Shown here: in pieces, positions 11,655-24,529 of the stretch
Layout of the letters: the number at the start of each line of letters is the position of its first letter
Numbering within the stretch: position 1 is the stretch's first letter
Source of the DNA: Ifrita kowaldi
Lineage: Eukaryota > Chordata > Aves > Passeriformes > Cinclosomatidae
Length of the DNA stretch: 64,000 bases
Assembly: GCA_013398055.1 (NCBI GenBank)
Contig: VZRS01015169.1
Span: forward strand, 310,001-374,000
Reading direction: 5' to 3'
Position numbers and translations under genes: made by a program
Notes under the pieces: model-generated
Seen by the model: the letters and a program-made list of their open reading frames with translations, nothing else
Told to the model about the DNA's origin: nothing
Databases searched by the model: none

Positions 11655-11687
11655 TCAGCCCCCGGAGCGGGTGGGGCTAACGCAACA

Positions 11688-12879
11688 GTCCCTCCTCGCT
11701 TTTGGGTCACAGACATCAATGCTCAGGGAAAGTCCCTTGTCCTACACCTGGAGGTGGCATTCATTGATTTCCTTCTGAGACCCGAGCTCTTTCCCTGCAG
11801 TGACCGTAGCTCCTGTGATCACACTTGCCAGCAGCCATGCTCATCTCCACTCCTTGTGTGTAAGTCATCTCCACTGAGAGACAGCACGGGCCCAGCTTCC
11901 TTAAACCCACAAAGGTACCCAAGCATCAGAGAGCTCTGGCCTTCAGCCGGTTGCTTCAACCCGCCAAAGAGCTGAGACAGTTTCAAGGTGTTTTCTAATC
12001 ACAAGGCCCATCGTGGCTGTCTGCAGTGGGTCACTCTTTCCTCACAACCATCAGAGACTGTGAGCTGTCACACAATGTGATCTGCTCCCATTCCTTCCAA
12101 GAGATTTTTCTTTATCCCTGAAGACAAACAGGTTGTTGACTGTTGCAAAGAGAGGAAAAACAGGCTACTTATACATCTCTTGAAAGGGGAAAAATGCATA
12201 ATAAAAGATTAAGGTAAGTTTTAAAATATGTCTCAAGGCATCAGATTATAAAATATGTAACTAAATCTATTTCAACAGCACCATGATAAATATCCCAAGG
12301 CTATTACATTTTCCCCTACACTAACCCAATCTGAAGTTCTGTAAGGAGGGGACTGCAGAAATTATGCTTTCAGTAGCTCTCGAGTTTGACAAGCAAGATT
12401 TCTCCTTTGCCAAGAGATTTTAAGGAAACAGTCTATTCCTGCATTTTTGGACTCAACTAAAATGAAGAATCTGGAAGTGTGGATGGTTCTTCCATCTCTA
12501 GCTCCTGAATTCACTCCACAGTTGAGCAAGGTAAAAATTCATCAAACACCAGGAGCTAGTTATGATTTGTGGTGTCCTTGAGAAATTTCTGGGTTTTTCC
12601 TGAGCTCTGCAAGTCTCAGAGTAATGATCATCTGTAGGGAGCCATCTGTGTACAAGTATATGATCTATGGCTTCAAGGTATATTTGCAAACTTACCTACG
12701 GCCTAGCCATTTTCTACTATTTACGTGAATAAATTTTGTAGCACAAGAGGAAGAACATAGATCATTATTCACTGCAGGTTGTCAAGAGACAAGAAGAAAA
12801 TTTTTTTAAAGGAACTTGTTGGATAGACAGTTAAAGCTACAGACTCGTGGTTTTGTTTCAAGGCCTATAACTATTACAT
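11688..12879. other. single-copy sequence between LTR and CR1
   Basis: No gene or further repeat recognised. A 129-codon plus frame starts inside the LTR (11586) and runs out to 11975, which argues that it is fortuitous. Confidence 0.45.
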
Positions 12880-13416
12880 TGAGGCCACACCTCGAGTGCT
12901 GTGCTCAGTTCTGGGTCCCTCAGTTCAGGAAGGACATTGAGGGGCTGGAGGGGGTCCAGAGAAGGGCAGTGGAGCTGGGGAAGGGGCTGGAGCATGAGTC
13001 CTATGAGGAGCTGCTGAGGGAGCTGGGATTGTTCATCCTGGAGAAAAGGAGGCTCAGGGGTGACCTTATCACTCTCTACAACTCCCTGACATAGGGTGTA
13101 GCCAGGTGGGGGTCGGGCTCTTCTCCTGGCTGACCAGTGGCAGGATGAGAGGACATGGCCTCCAGCTGCACCAGGGGAGGTTTATATTGAACACTAGGAA
13201 GAATTTCTTCACAGAAGGGGTGATTAGACATTGGAATGGGCTTCCCAGGGAGGTGGTGGAGTCACTGTCCTTGGAAGTGTTTAAGGAAAGCCTGGATGTG
13301 GCACTCAGTGCCATGGTCTGGTTGACAAGGTGGTGTTTGGTTATAGGTTGGACTCAGTGATCTCAGAGGCCTTTTCCAGCCTCATCAATTCTGTGTTTCT
13401 CTGCTCTGTGATTCTG
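12880..13416 (+). mobile_element. CR1 LINE, 5'-truncated, plus strand
   Basis: The segment encodes, in two frames, the C-terminal end of the CR1 ORF2 reverse transcriptase protein. The first frame carries HLECCAQFW, then RRAVELGKGLEHESYEELLRE and LGLFILEKRRLRGDL (about 12885-13090). The second carries TSGRMRGHGLQLHQGRF, RKNFFTEGVIRHWNGLPREV and SLEVFKESLDVAL (about 13130-13310). The 3' end is GGTTGGACTCAGTGATCTC...CCTTTTCCAGCCTCATCAATTCTGTG, the usual CR1 3' UTR, with a degenerate ATTCTGTG-type tail. Typical of birds: a short 3' fragment produced by incomplete target-primed reverse transcription. Dead copy. Confidence 0.93.
12885..13312 (+). pseudogene. CR1 ORF2 C-terminal remnant, frameshifted
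   Basis: Coding homology to the last part of CR1 ORF2 passes from one frame to another at about 13090-13110, where a TAG (in CTGACATAG) closes the first frame and the match resumes in another frame. Only the region after the reverse transcriptase core remains; there is no endonuclease or catalytic YXDD region. It cannot make a working protein. Confidence 0.85.
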
Positions 13417-16400
13417 AGACCTTAGCAAAAGAATTGATTAGATGTCTTCTTTCTTTTCCCTCTGCATTTTAAGAGAAATAGCTGCTACAATTGGTCAACA
13501 AAGTAACTGCTTACAATCACTTGAAGGAAAAATATTACCACAAACTCTGGATTAATAGGAAAATTGATACCAGTAAGAAGACACAAAGCACTTGCAGCCT
13601 GGTTTATATAAAGACAGATCCTCCAATTCCAGTGCTATCACTGGTAGAACTTCGACAGGGATAAATAAGCACAGATATGCAATATCGTGGTGGGTCACCT
13701 TTGTTAGAGCTGGTGGTTGCTGGGGACATAATTTGAGGTTCTGGTAATGCAATGTGGCAGGAAAACCCTCTGCTAGAAGCACATTATGCTGCCTGTTCAT
13801 GGACATCCAGAAACTGATGGGCACCTGCTGTTCTCAAAAGGAGGCTGAGAAGAAGGTGTTACTAAAGGTATGAATAAAGGCAAGAGAGAATTCAGAGTTA
13901 ACTGCAAGACTTGAGTACATCTGGTACAGAGCTTATATTTGTCATTATTTCCTGGGGTTTTGTCTTCAATGAGCAAATAGGAGCTCTAATTTTCAGTGAA
14001 AGTAAATTTCTCATGTATTGCTACCATACATGTTTAACCACTCAAAGTCAAAGTTGTCCCTCCAGTCAGCCGTGACATTTGTGAGAGAACAAAATCCTGT
14101 TATGAATTTTGATTTGCCTTCTTGCATCACAGATGTGTGTTTGAGTGAAATGTTGTCTAGTTATATGACAAGTGCCAGGAGGCCCCTTGTTTCAGCAAAG
14201 GCATATACAGAAAAAATTATTTTATCAAGAGGAGTTAAAGGCCTTACCTCAATTTATAAGGAGTTAATAAAGCAAGTCCTGCTACTATTTTGATGTGAAA
14301 ATAGTACACTAAGGTTGATGATACTGGGGCATAAGCAATGACATGGCCAGAATCACACCCATTTACAAAACAATTATAAATTCAAGAAATGAATGGAGAG
14401 CTCAACAAGCACTGGAACTTGAGATATATCAAAGTTCATGCCATACTTGTAAATATTTAACCTTAAATTTAAAGAACTATGAGCTTTCAGTGGTGTGAAA
14501 AGAATATATGGTGTGAGAGTATGAAAAGCTGTCTGAGTTTATTCAATTTCCTTCACCCATTCATGTGTTCCTTATGCATCTTAACTGTTTACTGTAACTT
14601 CAATGATTATTTTCAAGTATGTGCTAGGCACAGAAATCAAATTTGCATGATGAATGGCCATGGCAGAAGTGCTTCTGCTTTGATCCACAAAGGAGGAACC
14701 ACTTCATAGAACGAACTGCAAGAAAGTAACAAAGCTGGGAAGTCTAAGATGCTTAACCAAGCTATAGAGAATTACACAAAAAAATACTCATATAATTCAA
14801 ACAGACAAATGTGAGGACCTACATTTTGCTTGTAGCATATCCCCAAAGAAGATAAAAGCCTGATGCCAACAACTAAATTATTCATTGTGAATTATTCACT
14901 CAGCTTTAAAAAAGATCTGGAAGGAACTTACTGAATTTGCTTTTCTCCTTACCTTCCTATGCTCCCTTCCATCAACCCAGTTGCTCTAAAAGTCACTTGT
15001 CGTGCCCTACAAACCGATCCCAGCAGGGCTGGGACCATTCCTTCTGAAAACTCTCTTAGAAGCTTTTGATAATTAAAAATGCAGTGATAAGGATGACTCT
15101 CCAGGCTGCCAAAGAAATACCATATAGGAAAAGAAATGTCATTCCTGGAGCCAGCAGACTGCCAAATGAAGCCACTACGTGTAGATATCTGAGGGGCAAA
15201 GTCTCTGGTCAGCCTCTTCCTTCACTGCTACTCTCTCTTTAGGGTGAACTTCGTGAAGGGATCCCTACCAAGTGTTTGAGAAAATATTTTCTTTTTTTCC
15301 TCAATGAGGAAGTATTATAGAAAATATTGCCAGAAATCTCTCCAGGTTAGATGGACACCTAGAATATGACACAGGCTAGGAGAAGGATTGATTTCAAACT
15401 CATCTCTAATTTGTTGATTGGCACATTTCCCTTGCCTTGCTTTTTTTGGCAACTGTTCACTAAGAAAATAGCGCTGCTCATGAGTGATATAAACCAGAGG
15501 CTCTGGCTCCATCCAAGTGCTGAAAGCTTCCCTGATTGAACCTCTCTGAATCATTTGTCTGTAGAGCTGTGCAAGCAACCCACAGGCTGCTCATTGCTAA
15601 GCAGTCTCACTCTCCAGATGACTTATGTCTGAACACTAATTAGCTTTGACAGACACTGCTATGGAATAAGAGGTGTCCTAGAAATATCATCTATTGTATG
15701 GACAAGAGTGAGATTGCAGAAAACTTTCCTGATATACCATCATTGCTAGAGGCAGAGATATCTCTTGGACCCTCTGAAGACACTTCTTCGTGATGGTGAC
15801 AATCACTGGAGTACAAAAAAATTGCACACCTCTCCCACAAGTGTGAGGGTGAGACCCGGCAAAACAAGAATACCAGACCAGAGTCCCCTTGCAGAAGCTG
15901 CCTGGGCAGAGAAGAGAATTGAGGCTTCTTGTGTCCTCCGTGCCAACCATGATGCAATGACCAGCCTTTCAGAAAAATGCCCACTTTCAAGAAACCTCAG
16001 AAGGCCAGAAAAAGCTCTTGTAGGTACATATGAGAAATGGAGTGTCCAGAGAGGTAAGCCAGTAGCAAGGATTCCGGTTTACAGCTGCAGACCATACTCA
16101 CAAACAAGAAATGTGAGTGGGAAGTGGGGTGGCTTCCCATCAGCAGCAGTGAACAGACCCTGAGCAGACCTGCTGCCCTTGCACGGGGCCATCTGTCACA
16201 CTGCTACTGCCTCTCTCAATTCTCACATGAGGTCGGCCTTCTTTCTTCTGCCTCTCAACATGAGAGAGCCTCCTGTCTTCCAGGTCCCCCTTCAGCCTGT
16301 GCAAGATTTCAGGAATCCTGGTAGCTTGCACCTGATATTTGGTGGGCAAAGGATCTCCTGCTGAGCTCTGGCCAGTGGGAGCTGACACCCAGTAGCACCT

Positions 16401-17226
16401 CCTGCACTCCCATCCATCAGCACCACTCTTCTGTCCTGAGCTCAGCAGGGACTGGGCAGCCTTGGACATGAGCTACTTCTGTCCTAAACAGGGCAGGTTC
16501 AACCAGATGTGGCATCTCCCACCATCCATGAGCAGCTGGTCCAGCCCACAGCAGAGAGAATTTTGTCTTCCCCAGTACATACCCACCCAGTTGTCACACT
16601 CCACACCAAGCAAGCCAGGAGAGGAGTCCAGTTCCCAGCAAAACTCCAAACTCCCTCTACTTCATGAAATAGCCTGTAGCATTTAAACCTCTGGCAAGAA
16701 AAGATACAGATTAAAGAAAAACCTAATATTAAATATTCCAAAAGCTGACCTCCTATGTTCTTCCTGCTTATATTCTATTTAATTTATCATGTGAGATCTT
16801 AACACTAATGGTGCACTGGGACATTCCTAATTTAAAAAACCCTGAAGGTTAATAACTAGAAAAATAAACATGTCGTAACTCAAAGTATGACTTAATAGCA
16901 GCATAGTAATTAACATTCAATAGCCATCTTACTCAATTTGAAAGGCCTGGGTTTCATATTATGATTGTTTAATATTAATTTGACATTTACAAGATTATGG
17001 CCTCAGCAGACTCAGATATCATGAGTCCAGCTGAACACAGAGTCCCAATAGAGGGTGTGGAGTCTGCAAAGGTGCATCACTGCTGCAGTTATATTTGTTT
17101 TCTGGAAATGCATTGTTCCTCAGTGCTGTTGCATGATCTGTTGGGCTCTGCTTGTGCTAGTTGAGCTAATCTACACCTGTGCATGTGAATTTAGTGAAAT
17201 TAAGCAGCACTTTTCAACCAATTCAG
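13417..17226. other. single-copy noncoding stretch
   Basis: No gene recognised. The 87-codon minus frame at 15315-15578 has a fairly protein-like composition (for example the segment FSTWMEPEPLVYITHEQRYF) but no splice context I trust. Frames in 15687-16469 overlap on both strands. The rest is AT-rich and featureless. Confidence 0.4.
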
Positions 17227-17240
17227 TTTTTTTTTTTTTT
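17227..17240. repeat. T14 homopolymer
   Basis: Fourteen consecutive thymines on the plus strand followed by ATTATAG. No retroelement body adjoins it. Confidence 0.85.
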
Positions 17241-19379
17241 ATTATAGTATTCATTTAAAAGAGCCTGGGGGGAGTGATCTCTCATCAACAAGGCTAGTTC
17301 TTCTTCTACAGTCAAGCTCTGTGTAGCTGTGCTAAAAAACTTTTCAGATTTTGTTTTGCTTTGCATCTTTAACTTCCCATCTGCATTTATTGATAACTAG
17401 TACTGAATCTTTGTGCTGACAATATATTTCAATGAAGTAGCTCTAGCTCCTAATGATTTATCTCTAGATTTGAGATCTCTCATTTGAGATAACCAAATTT
17501 CTTCTGAGCTTTTGTTTTGCCCTCTATGAATTCTCCAGCAGCCTGCCGAGGAAAAGACTCTCTTTCCATTAGAAACCCTTTGCTACCCCCATCAGTTAGG
17601 ATTTATCTTCCCTGAACAGCACTGACCAACACCATCTACATTATTTCAGATGAGACCTGACACCTTTGCTACACGATGCCTCATATTTCTACAGATCATG
17701 CAATTTCCTTTTCCTCTGGGAAAGACTTGAGCATTGAAATCCTTTTGCTCTCAGTGCATCTCATTACGCACTCTCTCAGCTCTTAAACGTGTTTTCAGGC
17801 TAATATATTGCACCCATCTTTATGGCCACCCACGTCCCATTACAAAAATCATGATACAAACAGGGATAAGTGCTTCTGGACAGGATTATATGTAAGTGGC
17901 TGGGGATTATGGAGGGTCTGGGAACTCCAATCTTTGCCCCATGCACTGTCCTTGGGTCTGAAAGGTGTGGCTGACCTTTTGAAACTTTAATAAAAACCTC
18001 AGCACTTCAAGTGGAGCAGTTTTCAGTGCCTCGAAAGTCAGGGTTTGAAGGCTGTACACTTTGAATTCAGGCCCTGTGGTTCCTTTTAGGGCAGCACAGT
18101 AAGTGTTGCCTCTATCCTCAGAGACAGTCTGTGATGCAACAGGGAGTTGCATGTCCATTTCTTTAGGCCCTCATATACCCCCCTGTGAAACCCCTTTCTT
18201 CTCCTCACTGAGCCTCTGCCTTTCCGCCTCGGAACAGCCTCTGCACAGTGTGGACTTCATTCAGGTTTTGTTTGGCTGGATGTTAAGTAAAGTGACTTTG
18301 CTACACAATGCTTTAGGGCAGACAGTCAGACAAGTTAAGCCAAGTAATACATACCTGAATGTGAGTGTCACTGAGAACTGTCAATTCTCAGCTTCTATCC
18401 TCAGACCAGGAGCCACCTAACCCAGTAAGAACAACTTATAAGTGAAGACATCCAGCCAAAAACAACCCATTAGAGCTTCCTCACCAGTCAGTGGACTACC
18501 ACATGCAGCTCCAGAGGGTAGGTTACACACCCCATTAATCTTCAAATGGGATGAGTACTCTCTGGAGAGTCTGGGCTCTCTCCATTGGCTACTGCAGAAT
18601 CCTAAATGACTATTTTAATATTGTCAGCAAATCTCAGCTTGAGCATTAGCATTGGGAGCTGCCCTCAATTGCCAGCGTTGCTGGTTGTACATGCTGTGAG
18701 ATCAGGAAGCACCACTGCAGTGCTGTGTGTGCCTTTGAGGGTGCCTGCAAACCACAGGCCCAGGTCCTGGAGGCTGCTGACTACTCAGGATGCTTCCATT
18801 TGTTTACTATTTCCTTCAGGCACCACTTGAGACAAACCCAAAAGGAGACAAAAGTGATTATTCAGAAGGTCCCCTTACGAAAACAAGAAAACCATACCAA
18901 GAGTGGCAAGGATGGGATATGCAAAGAGGTTTGTCATCCCCCTTGGGCTGAGGAATAAAAATAGCACAGGCTAAAATTATAACATCTACTCTTGATCTGT
19001 CAAAACTATTTGTTTGTACCACAGCTGCATCTTGGATTTCCATCAGAGATGTAGCTGGCCCTGTGGTGTTAGACATTGTGCATATACCTTACTAGACCTG
19101 GGATGATCCTTCACTTCAGAGCAAAGTGTGGGCTCAAGGAAGAGGAAAGTGATGAATACTTTCACAACTTGTTCACCTGGCTTCCAGCACAGCACTGTAA
19201 CCTCCCAAGCTACCACAGCTATTTCGGCACTGACTGCTGTGACATGACCTAAGTAAGATGCATTGCTCACACTGAGGAGCTGACAATCCACAACGAGGTG
19301 GAAGAAACTGTGGTTTAAGATGGGAAAAAATTTATGCTCACAGCAGTAAGATGCAAAGGCTTTTTGCATGTAGAATATT
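17241..19379. other. single-copy noncoding stretch
   Basis: Short overlapping frames only. No repeat family, RNA gene or regulatory cluster recognised. Confidence 0.45.
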
Positions 19380-19960
19380 TACAGCAGTCAGTATGTTGGT
19401 GCTTGCCAGAGCGAGCTATCGGAGCGTTAAGGGTTTATCATTCAGTTGCTGCTCCGTAATGTAGTCAGGGTAACAGTGTCATATTTAACAGAAGTAAATT
19501 TTGAAATAAAAAGGAAAATTAGTTTTATTCATTTCTGAATTACTGTTACAAGTAACTAATTTATAGGACCAGTAATAAAACCAGAACTGTGTTCACACGG
19601 TAACATCTACAGTTCCAGAGGAGTAGAGCCATTAATAAACAAAAGTGAGTGCAGAATTTTAAGTACCCTTCCTTAGCCCAGAAATATGTTCTGTGAAAAC
19701 CTCACATAAGGGAGTGAGCAGTTCAGCTCAGCCCATTAATTGCCTTAAATATCATGGCTGGTAATCTGCAAATTAGATTATAAAATTTCATTGCATATAA
19801 ACAAATGCCAAGATGGATTGCCTCTGCTTTCTTGGCAATTAGTTTGCAGAATAGTTACTGTATTTTATGTTTAACAGTATTAAAGAGCCAACAGTGATTT
19901 CACAGTAAAGCAACTTCATAATGAATATTGGTTTTATGAATCCTAAATCCAGTCTTTTAT
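19380..19960. promoter_or_regulatory. candidate conserved noncoding element
   Basis: No open frame of 60 codons, AT-rich but not simple-sequence. It contains an inverted repeat TGCCAAG (19806-19812) ... CTTGGCA (19831-19837) made of two NFI-type half sites 18 bp apart, an ATTTGCATA-like octamer word near 19790, and TAATTG-type cores near 19736 and 19838. Such density without coding potential is usual for developmental enhancers. Whether it is conserved cannot be seen from one sequence. Confidence 0.2.
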
Positions 19961-22900
19961 GGTTGCCCATCTAACTCAGTTTTGAAAGACACTTTTATTA
20001 TCCACTTGATCTAGTCAGGTTCTCCCTATAACAGCTCTGGGCACCCAGGAACTGGGTCTCCAGGCCCATATAGGGACATTACATGTCCAGTTTTCCACAG
20101 ATGTGTTTTTTTTCTATTTTCCTAATTTTTCCCCTTGCCAGGAACCCAAATTAGTGGGATATTGAGAAGGTGCCACATCAGCCAGAGATTTTTGGATGTC
20201 TGGTGTCTCTGACAAATGATGTAGACAGATAAGGCTCTGCCTGGGATACTCTTTGCCTAGAAATCCGGTGGCCATAGAGCACATTATGCACAGTAGCTTT
20301 CATATTATGGGGAAAGGAAGAGCTAAATGTATTTAAATGGTCTATTCTAGACCACAGCAATTAACAGGTAGGTCCAGAGAGTGACCACCCCTTCAGATCT
20401 GCGGGTATGAGCAGTGACATAGCTCTGTGTATAGACCCATTTCTCGCCACTTCTGCTTTGTTGGTTTCAAGTGTGGTACCAGACCTGAAGACAGAAACTA
20501 ATTTCTTTTTTAGGAGACCAAGTTTAACCCACTGGAGAAACCGTTACTTGTGTCAGTCTGCAGCTGGGAAGGTGGCTTCACAGCCCTGCTCAGCTTGTTG
20601 CAAGAGAAACACTGACTTTTCCCCATCCCTGCGTTGGGCTTTGCCATTAAAGCAGCTTATCAAGCTCCTTGCCCTCACTATCTCTCAGCCATGGGCCCGA
20701 GAGGTGACAGCTCTTAGGTGTGAGCATAGCACTGTGGTGACCCCAGAGAGCTCAACATCTCAAGTCACATTAGCACAAGGGACAACAAGATGTGTTTAAG
20801 CTCTCCCAAGACCCTGAGACTGCCTAATGAAGGGCCCGCACTCTCCACAGTGCTGAGCAGTGAGGAGATGGAAAGCTCCATCTCCTTCTCGTCGGAGATT
20901 TTGGCATCCAACCAACCTGAAGTGATAAATGAGTCTGCAATCCAAAAGGCCCTGCTGGGCTCAGGCCAGGCTCTCCCAGAAACCCAAAAAGCAGAGGAAG
21001 GTGCAGATGAGAAATACACAAAAGACAATTGCCTCAGTCAAGCATCAAGAGGCTGGAAGCCTCCCAAACAGCGTGGGACACCATGGACTGATGCCCACAG
21101 TGGACCAAGGGAGTGAGCTCCAGCTCTGGTGACCCTGTGTTAACCCAGCTGACTTGTCTGCTAAGCCACTCACAGACACCTCACTCTGCCCCACAGAGCA
21201 CATGTGCATCACCTCACAGGTGGAATCCCAGGGCACTCTCCTGGATTTCAAGATGCACAGAATGCCAAGTTTATCTCCAGTCTTTATCACTCCAGAGAAG
21301 TAGCTCAAACCAAGTATTTTGTCTCCGAGGTACCACAGAGGCTTTTCTTTAGAAGACATCTTCTTGTACATTATTAGAGTGTGTTCTGGGTGATATCTCC
21401 CACTGAGTTTCAATAAAACATTTAACAGCAACAACAGGATGGAGAAGGGAGAGCTGCCCTGCACCCTCCTAAAGCAAAAACTTGAGAGATGCTGATGGCA
21501 CACTTGACTCCACACGCACATATAACCCTTAAGCTTTATAGTGTCATTCTGTGGCATTTTTGTTTCCTTAATTTTCCAGATTCAAATGTGGTGTTAATGC
21601 TCTTTCTACTCCCCATCAGACACAGCTGTTTAAGTCCTGGCTGCCTTGCACCAGCAGTTTAAACATGCAATTTCACTTACACAGGCAGCTGAAAAAACAC
21701 ACTTCACTCCTTCCAAAGCAAATACATGTGAAATAATATTTTACTCTGCATTTTCAGCTACACTGGGTGTCTAAATAAGAGTCTGCTGAGCTCAATACAT
21801 TTTCCTACTGAAATTAAGGAGGATTTAGATCAGATTCTCACTGAGAAAATAAATTCCAGCTCTTCTAGGTACACACAGAGAGCTGGTAGCTCAGAGATGT
21901 GCATTTTGCTTGGAGTGCCTTCCCTTGGATAAAGCAAATGCCTGTTAATTTCCACAAGATGTTGCCACTCAGTGAAGTGCATGCTTGAGCTGAGGGCGAT
22001 GTTACCTGTGTGACATTGTACAGTCCCAGCGCTACAACGTCTAAGTGCTCGGATATGCAAAGGCCGTGCTGAGGTGCAATATTCAGACCATGAATTTTGC
22101 ACCATTATCACAACTTGACAGCTCTCATGTCCCCAGTGTCCTCGGCAGAATGTGGAGTGGCACAGGTAGGAGCATGGAAGAGCAGAGCAGTGCCTTTAGA
22201 GTGGTCGTTAACAAAACACAGAGTCAAAGCTTGAAAAAAAATAATTTTAGTTTGGGTCTGTGTCACCAGGGAATGACACTCCATTTGCATGACTAGTACA
22301 TGAGATTTTTAGAAGAGAACAGGAATACTTATCATTGCATATCCTTGAGATCCCAATGAACAGTACTTCAACACAGTCTCTCCAAGGATCTCTGCCATGG
22401 CTCAGGACTCCCAGCTGGACTCCGTGATCAGAAATACTCGTGTTCACCTTCTCAGTGGGGATCAACACCACTGCTCTCGTGTCCGACATGTCCCTGATGG
22501 CCCCACTCCTCTCCTGGTCCACCCGATGCCTGAGACCATCAGGCTAAATCCAGAGTCATGGCGAACACTCTGATCCACCAAACCCCCCTGAGCAGAGCAT
22601 GTCTCCAGCCCCTCAAGGCAGATGCATCCTGATTACCCTGCTTGGGTTTAGTGACAGAGTCACTCTCTTGGCCAGTATTGCTTGTTAAACTGGGCAGACA
22701 GTGCACAAGTCATGGACAGCTACATTTGGTCTTCTCCTATTTGGATTCCTTATGGCTCCATGAGGAAGTCACCACAGAGACAAGATGGCATGGGAGTCCC
22801 ATTTAGGTGTAACAGACAGATTTTCACAACCTGTTTGAAACCCAAAAAAATAAACAACCAAAACGCACACATCAATTTCAGTTGGCTCAACTATGCTTTC

Positions 22901-23799
22901 TTTGGCCAGTGGGTTTTACCTGCCTGTGACAAACTGGCTGTCCTTAGGAAGGAAGAGCCAAGCCCACCGTCTGGAAATCAGGAATCAAGCAGCTGAAAGT
23001 CATCCATGAAGCCTATATCGCCTCTCTCTTGGCAGGGAAATGCTAATATTCTATAACCCGTGCAGATTCTTCCTTCAGAGTATTAGATTTTCCATGCAAA
23101 CAAAAGTTTAGGTCTAAGTTCCCAATTTGGAACTTATACCTAAACAAAGCTGTTTTCCAAGGCCAACAAGATGATAGACACTTCAGTGGTATCTCTGATA
23201 ACGACTCTTCCTTCTTTCCCAGAAAGCACCCCAATCACCTCTCTCCACCCTCCCTTATTCCTTCATTTGAAATCTTCAAAGGATCTTCTTGTGGATCAGT
23301 CTCACCTAGGACACACCTAACAAGCACAGGTGCAGCTCTGTCCAAACACCACCGAGCCACCAGAGTTTAACAAGAGACAGGTAAAGTCAGTGAAAAGAGT
23401 CAGGAATTTCTCTGCTTTGCATCAGCAAACAAATGGTACCAAAAAGGGATGTTGTTTCAAGCTAAGGGCAAGTGAATTCCCGCTCTACTCTGATGGGGTA
23501 AATAAAGATGTATGTGTTTTGTTTGGGGGAAAAAAAATATTGTTGAATTTTATTTGAAAAAAAAATTAATATGAGAAGATTATTTTTGTCTTATGTTGAC
23601 CTAAAATGTTCTTTCTACTTCTAAATTTAATCAAACAGAAAATAAAAAAAGTCAATTATGTGCTAAGCCTCGTGAGTGACACACAGAGAAACAGGTGTTT
23701 GAACTTCAGCTTCACAGTTTGCCTTTCCTTCCTCCCTTTCTTCAGAGACAAAGAACACTGAGTGTCTTCATTAAAACACAGTTAAATATACCAATTCTG
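19961..23799. other. single-copy noncoding stretch
   Basis: Several frames of 80-170 codons overlap across 20400-21560 on both strands (for example 20790-21116 plus and 21045-21557 minus), which mostly cancels their value as evidence. The plus frame at 20790-21116 has an acidic, Ser/Glu-rich composition but no clear exon boundaries. A23-24 kb A/T-rich patch lies at 23528-23650. Confidence 0.4.
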
Positions 23800-24480
23800 C
23801 TAATGCAAATCTTTCCAAGTGTATTGTGTAATTTGAGGAGGTCTGCTTAGAAGTATGTGACCTTTTATAGTGCTGGATCTAAGCAAAATGAAAACAGTTT
23901 TTTTACAGTCATTCAGAACAGCTCCTGGTGAATTAGATAATGACAATTTCCTTTAAAATGTCAGATTAACTTACAATCAATTTAGGGCTCCCAGCTTCCT
24001 TTGTGACTCAAGTGTTCTTAGGAAAGTTCTTATCCAGACATCATATTTAATGCTATGTTTACTGCAAATGGCATAAATAAAAGCCTGTATAGCTCAGATT
24101 AGGCAGTGATGTTTGTTAAACAATAATGTGATGTATTTGTTTTATGTTCTGGGAATACATCTAGGAAGCAATTTGTAGCTTCAATATTACCAATGGCTGA
24201 GTGATTGCTGCATCAGGGTAAGTGCTGTGTGCCTTTTCACAAATAATGAGCCAGAATGTCTTTATTGCTTTGCTAATTAATACGAAGTTTAGTTTAGGGC
24301 TTTAACTTAGCATAAGATGTCATGTTTTTCTTTAGCACAGGAGTGCCTGAGTTTCCCTTATTGAGTTGTAAAGAGAGGAATGTAATTTTTACAGCATTTC
24401 AAGGATACTCTGTGGAAATCAATATATTGGGTAAAATTTTCTGTTTTGTTTTATCAGAGAGGGTAAAATGCTAAAAGTGA
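23800..24480. promoter_or_regulatory. candidate conserved noncoding element
   Basis: Stop-dense, AT-rich, non-repetitive DNA with homeodomain-type TAATTA (24274-24279), ATAAATAAAAG near 24075 and several AATAATG words. No open frame of 60 codons over nearly 700 bp. Similar in character to the 19.4-20.0 kb block. Function is inferred from composition only. Confidence 0.18.
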
Positions 24481-24529
24481 AACTGGGGGGTCATGTCACT
24501 GCTATTGCTATTAGAACCATTCAATAAGA

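Larger units (their letters stand above)
11087..11687 (-). mobile_element. endogenous retrovirus LTR (probably solo), minus strand
   Basis: Read on the minus strand, the element begins TGTTG (11687-11683) and ends CAACA (11091-11087), a 5-bp inverted terminal repeat of the TG...CA type required by retroviral integrase. It contains a single AATAAA (11293-11288) about 200 bp before the 3' end, as expected for an R/U5 region, preceded by a promoter-like U3: two GC boxes (near 11601-11634), a CRE-like TGATGTCA (11647-11654), two heat-shock-type triplets and four CCAAT boxes. The length of about 600 bp is usual for an LTR. No flanking target duplication is obvious (GACCGAG on one side, GTCCCTC on the other). 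At the 3' end the minus strand reads GCGCCCAAC, the core of a lysine-tRNA primer-binding site, so the true LTR end could instead lie near 11105 with leader beyond it. No gag, pol or env frame follows. Family name not assigned. Confidence 0.6.

Noticed and set aside
11586..11975. 129-codon plus-strand frame
   Set aside because: Begins inside the LTR in antisense and continues into flanking DNA, so it has no coherent origin.
21045..21557. 170-codon minus-strand open frame with a hydrophobic stretch
   Set aside because: No recognisable homology, opposing plus frames over much of it, no promoter or exon boundary; length is within chance for this composition.
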